Shown here piece by piece: positions 30,793 through 35,487 of a DNA stretch of 35,487 bases (position 1 is the first letter of the stretch; each line of letters starts with the position of its first letter). The stretch lies in assembly GCA_025924515.1 (NCBI GenBank), contig JAICIE010000022.1:1-35487 (forward strand). The letters run 5' to 3'. Below the pieces are notes generated by a model, which was given only the letters and a program-made list of their open reading frames with translations, was not told where the DNA came from and ran no database searches. A program made the translations under genes and the position numbers. The DNA is from Jatrophihabitans sp. (lineage in GTDB: Bacteria; Actinomycetota; Actinomycetes; Mycobacteriales; Jatrophihabitantaceae).

Positions 30793-32376
30793 ATGCTGAC
30801 GGATGACTTCCACGTCTTTGACACCACCTTGCGCGACGGCGCGCAGCGCGAAGGAATCAGCTACTCGGTGGCCGACAAGCTTGCGGTCGCGCGCCTCCTC
30901 GATCAGATCGGCGTCGGCTTCATCGAGGGCGGGTGGCCCGGCGCGATGCCGAAGGACACCGAGTTCTTCGCCCGCGCGGCCGACGGCGAACTCGTCCTCA
31001 AACACGCCCTCTTGGTCGCCTTCGGCGCCACCCGGAAGCCCGGGATCCGGGCCCAGGACGATCCGCAGGTCCGCGCGTTGCTCGAGTCGCGCGCGCCGGT
31101 CGTAACACTCGTCGCGAAATCCTCGGTCTGGCACGTTGCCGAGGCGCTGCGCACGACGCTGGAGGAGAACCTGGCGATGGTGCGCGACACCGTGTCGTTA
31201 CTGCGGTCGGAGGGGCGTCGCGTCTTCGTCGACTGTGAGCACTTCTTCGACGGCTACAAACTCGATCCTGACTACGGCGTACGGCTGCTCGACACCGCCG
31301 CCGGGGCCGGGGCCGACGTGGGTGTCCTCTGCGATACCAATGGCGGGATGCTTCCTATGGGCGTCCACGACGTCGTCGACGACGTGCGTCGGCGCGCCGG
31401 GATCCGGCTCGGGATCCACACGCAGGACGACACCGGATGCGCCGTGGCGAACACGCTGGCCGCGGTCGACGCCGGCGCCACTCACGTCCAGGGCACGGCC
31501 AACGGCTACGGCGAGCGCGCCGGCAATGCGAACCTGTTCTCCGTCCTCGGCGGGCTGGTCACGAAGATGGGCCTCGACGTCCTGCCCGAGGGTTGCCTGG
31601 CCGAGATGCAGCGGGTGTCGCACGCGATCGCTGAAATCGCGAACCTGACGCCGGACAGCCACGCGCCTTACGTCGGGACGGCAGCCTTCGCGCACAAGGC
31701 GGGACTGCACGCGTCGGCGATCAAGGTGTCACCGGAGATGTACAACCACCTCGACCCGGCGGTGGTCGGAAACACCCAGCGCATCCTGATCACCGAGATG
31801 GCCGGCCGTGCGTCCGTCGAGCTGAAGTCGGCCGAGCTGGGGCTGGATGTGTCGGCGCGCCCCGAGGTGGTCAGCACGGTCGTCGAGCACGTCAAGCAGC
31901 GCGAGGCCGCGGGATGGTCCTACGAGGCGGCGGATGCGTCGTTCGAGCTGCTGGTGGGTGACGAGCTCGCCGCCGACGACGGTTCGCGCCAGCCGTTCAC
32001 GGTCGAGTCCTACCGAGTGCTCGTCGAACGCCGTGAGGACGGTTCGGCGGTGACGGAGGCGACCGTGAAGGTGCACGCCGCCGGCCAGCGGGTCATCTCG
32101 ACGGAGGAGGGCAACGGGCCGGTCAATGCGCTCGACCGGGCGCTGCGCAAGGCGCTCACCGCGGCGTTCCCGCGGCTGGCCGATCTCGAGTTGACCGACT
32201 ACAAGGTGCGGATCATCCCGGGCCGCCACGGGACGGACGCCATCACCCGCGTCCTGATCGAGACCTCCGATCGCGAGCGGGAATGGACGACGGTCGGCGT
32301 GCACGGCAACGTGGTCGAGGCGTCCTGGCTGGCCCTGCACGACGCCGTGCGTTACGGCTTGCTGACCGACGGCTGA
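30793..32376 (+). CDS. cimA: Citramalate synthase
   Basis: The 527-residue protein belongs to the DRE-TIM metallolyase/LeuA group, CimA type. It condenses pyruvate and acetyl-CoA to (R)-citramalate, a threonine-independent route to 2-oxobutyrate for isoleucine. The N-terminus has VFDTTLRDGAQREGISYSVA and IEGGWPGAMPKD; the catalytic barrel has HTQDDTGCAVANTLAAVDAG and QGTANGYGERAGNANL; HKAGLHASAI follows, and the C-terminal regulatory domain ends with IPGRHGTDAITRVLIE. These match CimA better than 2-isopropylmalate synthase, but substrate choice is inferred. GAAGGA upstream supports ATG 30793. It lies 24 bp after leuB. Confidence 0.93.
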   Translation: MLTDDFHVFDTTLRDGAQREGISYSVADKLAVARLLDQIGVGFIEGGWPGAMPKDTEFFARAADGELVLKHALLVAFGATRKPGIRAQDDPQVRALLESRAPVVTLVAKSSVWHVAEALRTTLEENLAMVRDTVSLLRSEGRRVFVDCEHFFDGYKLDPDYGVRLLDTAAGAGADVGVLCDTNGGMLPMGVHDVVDDVRRRAGIRLGIHTQDDTGCAVANTLAAVDAGATHVQGTANGYGERAGNANLFSVLGGLVTKMGLDVLPEGCLAEMQRVSHAIAEIANLTPDSHAPYVGTAAFAHKAGLHASAIKVSPEMYNHLDPAVVGNTQRILITEMAGRASVELKSAELGLDVSARPEVVSTVVEHVKQREAAGWSYEAADASFELLVGDELAADDGSRQPFTVESYRVLVERREDGSAVTEATVKVHAAGQRVISTEEGNGPVNALDRALRKALTAAFPRLADLELTDYKVRIIPGRHGTDAITRVLIETSDREREWTTVGVHGNVVEASWLALHDAVRYGLLTDG

Positions 32377-32388
32377 GCGTTTCGGCGC

Positions 32389-32859
32389 TCATCGAGCGGT
32401 CGGTCGTCCGTGGCCGGGCTGCGCCGCCGAGGGACGCCCCGCCGCCAGGACGCAGGTCGAGCAGTCGTGCGCGCAGGCCTGGCCTGTCGCGTCGTGTGGG
32501 CACGGTTCCGCGTCGGTGACATGCAGCTCGGTCGGGTCGTGCTCGTGTCCGCAGGTGCACAGCGAGTCGTACCCCTGCGCGGCCAGCGCCTCATTGATCG
32601 CCGCGTCGATCGACGCGTCGTGCTGCACCGCGGCGTGCTGACGGTCGTCGATCCGGATGCTCCGCAACAGTCCCCAGGCCGTCAGGGCGAGGACGACGGA
32701 CAGAGCGATCGCCACGGCCGCGAACGCCGCGACCGCGGCGCCGCCCCGGCCGGCGAGGGCCACGGCCCCGACGGCGAGGAACAGCACCGCGAACAGCGCC
32801 AGGACGGTGCCGAGTTGTCTTCGCTTGCCTCGCGGGACGGCCGACAGCGCTGAGCTCAC
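32389..32859 (-). CDS. Two-helix membrane protein with Cys/His-rich tail
   Basis: The 156-residue product has two hydrophobic helices ([20 protein letters not shown] and [21 protein letters not shown]) followed by a cytoplasmic-type region [20 protein letters not shown] and a Cys/His cluster: [35 protein letters not shown]. Seven cysteines and five histidines within about 40 residues suggest metal binding. I do not recognise a named domain. GTG 32859 is preceded on the minus strand by CATAAT and 7 nt. It ends 12 bp from the end of cimA, converging with it, and is divergent from the FAH-family gene. Confidence 0.72.
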   Translation of the reverse strand: MSSALSAVPRGKRRQLGTVLALFAVLFLAVGAVALAGRGGAAVAAFAAVAIALSVVLALTAWGLLRSIRIDDRQHAAVQHDASIDAAINEALAAQGYDSLCTCGHEHDPTELHVTDAEPCPHDATGQACAHDCSTCVLAAGRPSAAQPGHGRPTAR

Positions 32860-32866
32860 GACGCCG

Positions 32867-32872
32867 ATTATG
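32867..32872 (-). promoter_or_regulatory. -10 element CATAAT, candidate leaderless promoter of the Cys/His-rich protein gene
   Basis: On the minus strand CATAAT, one base from consensus TATAAT, is followed by 7 nt (CGGCGTC) and GTG 32859. It is the most AT-rich hexamer in the 54-bp divergent gap. Confidence 0.55.
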
Positions 32873-32899
32873 CCGAGTCGGGGCGGCTGGGCCCGTCGG

Positions 32900-32905
32900 T
32901 AGGCT
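32900..32905 (+). promoter_or_regulatory. -10 element TAGGCT, candidate leaderless promoter of the FAH-family gene and gltX
   Basis: TAGGCT is followed by 8 nt (GGCCGTTC) and GTG 32914. The same hexamer precedes the dehydrogenase gene at 22930. Confidence 0.5.
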
Positions 32906-32913
32906 GGCCGTTC

Positions 32914-33711
32914 GTGCGCATCGCTCGCTTCGTCCATCCCGGCTCCGGCTCGACGCCCACGCTCCAGTGGGGGGTCGTGGAAGGTCCTGCGGACGCCGCT
33001 CCCGAGGCGTTGACCGTGGCCGCCATCGACGGCCATCCCTTCGGGTCGATCAACTTCACCGGGGACCGCTGGGCCCTCCCGGACGTCCGGCTGGTCGCGC
33101 CGATCCTGCCGAGCAAGGTGGTGGCGGTCGGCAAGAACTACGCGGACCACGCCCGGGAGATGGGCGGCGAGGCGCCGTCCTCACCGGTCATCTTCCTCAA
33201 GCCGTCGACGTCGGTGATCGGGCCCGGGGACCTCATCCGCGTCCCTCCGGAGAGCACCCGTGTCGATCACGAAGCCGAGCTGGCTGTCGTGATCGGCCGG
33301 CCCGCGCGCGACGTGTCCCGCGCCGACGCGCTCGCGCACGTCCTCGGTTACACGGCGGCCAACGACGTCACCGCCCGCGACCAGCAGAAGGCGGACGGCC
33401 AGTTCACCCGCGCGAAGGGGCACGACTCGTTCTGCCCGCTCGGCCCGTGGCTGGAGACGGTGCTCGATCCGTCCGACCTGCGGCTGACGGCTGCCGTGAA
33501 CGGCGACATGCGCCAGGATGGGCGCACCAGCCAGATGGTTCACGATGTGGCGACCCTGATCGCGTTCATGTCGTCGGTGATGACGCTGTTGCCCGGCGAC
33601 GTGGTGCTCACCGGGACGCCCGCGGGGGTGGGCCCGATCGCCCCCGGCGACACGGTCACTATCGGCATCGAGGGCATCGGCGAGCTGACCAACCCGGTGG
33701 TCGCCAAATGA
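32914..33711 (+). CDS. Fumarylacetoacetate hydrolase (FAH) family protein
   Basis: The 265-residue protein has the FAH fold: [36 protein letters not shown], the metal-ligand strand [40 protein letters not shown] and the C-terminal [19 protein letters not shown]. Members hydrolyse or decarboxylate fumarylpyruvate, acylpyruvates or oxaloacetate; the substrate is not evident. A member next to gltX is recalled in M. tuberculosis (Rv2993c), so the pairing is conserved. The stop overlaps the gltX ATG (ATGA), indicating coupling. GTG 32914 is supported by the -10-like TAGGCT upstream. Confidence 0.92.
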   Translation: MRIARFVHPGSGSTPTLQWGVVEGPADAAPEALTVAAIDGHPFGSINFTGDRWALPDVRLVAPILPSKVVAVGKNYADHAREMGGEAPSSPVIFLKPSTSVIGPGDLIRVPPESTRVDHEAELAVVIGRPARDVSRADALAHVLGYTAANDVTARDQQKADGQFTRAKGHDSFCPLGPWLETVLDPSDLRLTAAVNGDMRQDGRTSQMVHDVATLIAFMSSVMTLLPGDVVLTGTPAGVGPIAPGDTVTIGIEGIGELTNPVVAK

Positions 33712-35153
33712 CCCTGCGGGTGCGGTTCTGTCCGTCGCCGACGGGCAATCCGCACGTCGGGCTGATACGTACCTGCCTGTTCAACTGGGCCTACGCGCGT
33801 CATGTCGGCGGAACGTTCGTCTTCCGCCTCGAGGACACCGACGCGGCACGCGATACCGAGCACTCCTACCTGCAGCTCCTGGCGGCGCTGCGCTGGCTGG
33901 GCCTGGACTGGGACGAGGGCCCGGAGATCGGCGGTCCGTACGCGCCGTACCGGCAGAGCGAACGCCGCGACGTCTACCGCGACGTGATCGAGAGGCTGCG
34001 CGCGGCCGGCTATGTGTACGAGTCGTTCTCGACCCCCGAGGAGGTCGAGGCGCGGCACCGGGCAGCCGGGCGCAACCCCAAGCTGGGCTACGACAACGCC
34101 GACCGGGACCTGTCCGCCGAGCAGATCGCCGCGCACCGCGCCGAGGGACGCCAGCCGGTGCTGCGCTTCCGGATGCCGGACGACGCCGTGTCGTGGACGG
34201 ATCTGGTGCGCGGCCCGGTGAGCTTCGCCCCCGGTTCGGTGCCCGACTACGTCGTGGTCCGCGCCAACGGCGACCCTCTGTACACGTTGGTCAACCCCGT
34301 CGACGACGCGTTGATGCAGATCACGCACGTCCTGCGCGGAGAGGACCTGTTGCCCTCGACGCCGAGACAGATCCCGCTATGGCGTGCCCTGGTCGATCTG
34401 GGGCTGACCGCGGGGCTACCGCAGTTCGGGCACCTTCCCTATGTGATGGGGGAGGGCAACAAAAAGCTGTCGAAACGCGACCCGCAGTCGTCGCTCGACC
34501 TCTACCGCCAAGAGGGGTACCTGCCCGAGGGACTGTTGAACTATCTCGCGCTGCTCGGCTGGTCGATCGCCGACGACCACGATCTTTTCTCCCTGGCCGA
34601 GATGGTGGCGGCGTTCGACATATCCGACGTCAACGCCAACCCGGCCCGCTTCGACCGCAAGAAATGCGAGGCGATCAACGCTGCCCATTTGCGGATGCTC
34701 TCGCCGGAGGATTTCGCATCCCGGTTGCTGGGCTTTCTGCAGGGCCGGGGTGTACTGGTGACCCCAGAGCTTGTCGGGAAGGCCGCACCGCTGGTGCAGG
34801 AGCGGGTCGCGACATTGGGTCAGGCTTGCGAGATGATCGGATTCCTGTTGGTCGATGAGGACGCGTTCCGGGTCGACGAGGACGCCGCGTCGAAGCAGCT
34901 GGGGGACTCGGGGCGCTCGGTCGTCGACGCGGCGCTGTCGGCGCTCGATCCGGTCGCCGAATGGTCCGCGACCTCGATCGAGGACGCGCTGCGCCGGGCG
35001 CTGGTCGACGGGCTCGGGCTCAAGCCGAGGAACGCCTACGGTCCGGTGCGGGTCGCCGTGACCGGGCGGACGGTGTCGCCGCCGCTGTTCGAGTCGATGG
35101 AGATCCTGGGTCGCGAGCGATCGACGGGCCGGCTCCTGAGGGCGCTCGGCTAG
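33708..35153 (+). CDS. gltX: Glutamyl-tRNA synthetase
   Basis: The 481-residue class I synthetase attaches Glu to tRNA-Glu, and in organisms using GatCAB usually to tRNA-Gln as well. The HIGH-type motif is in [19 protein letters not shown] near residue 10; [11 protein letters not shown] follows; the KMSKS-type motif is KKLSKR at 252-257. The C-terminal anticodon-binding helices are complete ([20 protein letters not shown]). The ATG overlaps the FAH-family stop, so longer in-frame starts are rejected. tRNA-Gln and tRNA-Glu genes follow within 350 bp. Non-discriminating charging is inferred from gatCAB in the same window, not from a residue. Confidence 0.97.
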   Translation: MTLRVRFCPSPTGNPHVGLIRTCLFNWAYARHVGGTFVFRLEDTDAARDTEHSYLQLLAALRWLGLDWDEGPEIGGPYAPYRQSERRDVYRDVIERLRAAGYVYESFSTPEEVEARHRAAGRNPKLGYDNADRDLSAEQIAAHRAEGRQPVLRFRMPDDAVSWTDLVRGPVSFAPGSVPDYVVVRANGDPLYTLVNPVDDALMQITHVLRGEDLLPSTPRQIPLWRALVDLGLTAGLPQFGHLPYVMGEGNKKLSKRDPQSSLDLYRQEGYLPEGLLNYLALLGWSIADDHDLFSLAEMVAAFDISDVNANPARFDRKKCEAINAAHLRMLSPEDFASRLLGFLQGRGVLVTPELVGKAAPLVQERVATLGQACEMIGFLLVDEDAFRVDEDAASKQLGDSGRSVVDAALSALDPVAEWSATSIEDALRRALVDGLGLKPRNAYGPVRVAVTGRTVSPPLFESMEILGRERSTGRLLRALG

Positions 35154-35250
35154 TCTCGGACCCGAACGGGCGTTCGATTAGGTGCGGACGGCGCGGCGCG
35201 TTGCGGGACGCGGCCGACCGCGGCGCGTGCGGCCGCCGGAGGCCGTCCGG

Positions 35251-35256
35251 TAGAGT
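35251..35256 (+). promoter_or_regulatory. -10 element TAGAGT, candidate promoter of the tRNA pair
   Basis: TAGAGT stands 39 bp before tRNA-Gln, in the 142-bp gap after gltX. No good -35 is visible. The gap also has a 6-bp inverted repeat, CGAACG (35163-35168) and CGTTCG (35171-35176), just after the gltX stop, possibly a weak terminator. Confidence 0.4.
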
Positions 35257-35295
35257 TGGCCAAGGTTCGGCGGTGCGCCGCCCGGACCGAAACAG

Positions 35296-35367
35296 TGGGG
35301 TATGGGGTAATTGGCAGCCCGGCGGATTCTGGCTCCGCTAGTCTAGGTTCGAGTCCTGGTACCCCAG
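35296..35367 (+). tRNA. tRNA-Gln (anticodon CTG)
   Basis: A full cloverleaf folds: acceptor TGGGGTA with TACCCCA, D arm containing GGTAATTGGCAGCCC, anticodon stem GCGGA/TCCGC with loop TTCTGGC (anticodon CTG), and T arm CTAGG-TTCGAGT-CCTGG. The discriminator is G. CCA is not encoded (GCG follows). It is the substrate of GltX plus GatCAB in the indirect Gln-tRNA pathway. Confidence 0.96.
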
Positions 35368-35413
35368 CGCAGCGGCAACACCTCGCGTGTGGCCGTTGCC
35401 AGGAAGATTCTGG

Positions 35414-35486
35414 GGCCCCGTCGTCTAGTGGCCCAGGACGCCGCCCTCTCAAGGCGGTAGCGGCGGTTCGAATCCGCTCGGGGCTA
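35414..35486 (+). tRNA. tRNA-Glu (anticodon CTC)
   Basis: Acceptor GGCCCCG pairs with CGGGGCT (first pair G-U, as in other actinobacterial tRNA-Glu). The anticodon stem is CCGCC/GGCGG with loop CTCTCAA (anticodon CTC), and the T arm is GGCGG-TTCGAAT-CCGCT. Discriminator is A at 35486. The window ends one base later, so encoded CCA cannot be judged. The 46-bp spacer after tRNA-Gln has an inverted repeat GGCAAC/GTTGCC, perhaps a processing hairpin; both are likely co-transcribed. Confidence 0.95.
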
Positions 35487-35487
35487 C

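Noticed and set aside
35368-35413. Third RNA gene between the two tRNAs
   Set aside because: The 46-bp spacer forms only an imperfect hairpin (GGCAAC/GTTGCC) and is too short for a tRNA; it is likely a processing element.

Overview
The window looks like chromosomal DNA of a high-G+C actinobacterium (about 70% G+C by eye, strong third-position G/C bias, many GTG starts). The gene order matches, as I recall it, the Mycobacterium tuberculosis stretch fixA/fixB - iscS - trmU - methionine-synthase-like - ligA - ACT protein - gatCAB - LppZ-like lipoprotein - Cfp6-like PH protein - ilvBNC - leuB - FAH-family protein - gltX. The interspersed genes (MFS, PAP2, ribokinase, DUF2332, YihY, cimA) differ from Mycobacterium, so I place it only as Actinomycetia of uncertain family. 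It is a conserved core region, not a mobile island: I see no phage, IS element, CRISPR array or integrase.

Layout. 1-875: 3' end of a secreted PQQ-type beta-propeller gene. 1145-2907: etfB-etfA. 3066-9921: a 14-TM MFS exporter, then cysteine desulfurase, mnmA, a MetE-C-like protein and ligA, tightly packed with stop/start overlaps. 9990-11751: PAP2 phosphatase and ribokinase-family kinase. 11732-12400 (minus): ACT-domain protein. 12504-15804: gatC-gatA-gatB. 15814-19080: DUF2332 protein and two related secreted beta-propeller proteins, separated by a fossil of a tandem duplication. 19238-24336: YihY, a small membrane protein, a FhuF-like 2Fe-2S protein, an LppZ-like lipoprotein, a 2-hydroxyacid dehydrogenase and a PH-domain protein. 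24368-32376: branched-chain amino acid block ilvD (broken by one TAG codon), ilvB-ilvN-ilvC, leuB and cimA, with an attenuator in front of ilvB. 32389-35486: a Cys/His-rich small protein, an FAH-family hydrolase, gltX, tRNA-Gln(CTG) and tRNA-Glu(CTC).

How the genes work together. GltX, GatCAB and tRNA-Gln together make the indirect route to Gln-tRNA-Gln: GltX charges tRNA-Gln with Glu and GatCAB amidates it. Cysteine desulfurase and MnmA form a sulfur relay for 2-thiouridine at U34 of other Glu/Gln/Lys tRNAs; the two tRNAs here carry C34 and are not substrates. CimA, LeuB, IlvB/N, IlvC and IlvD cover much of Ile/Val/Leu synthesis, including a threonine-independent path to 2-oxobutyrate.

The least ordinary signals are: (1) a decayed 2.1-kb tandem duplication at 15.5-19 kb whose scar still encodes GatB and DUF2332 C-terminal tails fused in frame; (2) an otherwise intact ilvD with an in-frame amber codon; (3) a leaderless leader peptide ([12 protein letters not shown]) plus terminator ahead of ilvB; (4) a recurring TANNNT-N6-8-GTG/ATG pattern that predicts leaderless transcripts for about ten genes. 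I found no clear candidate for a wholly new multi-gene system.
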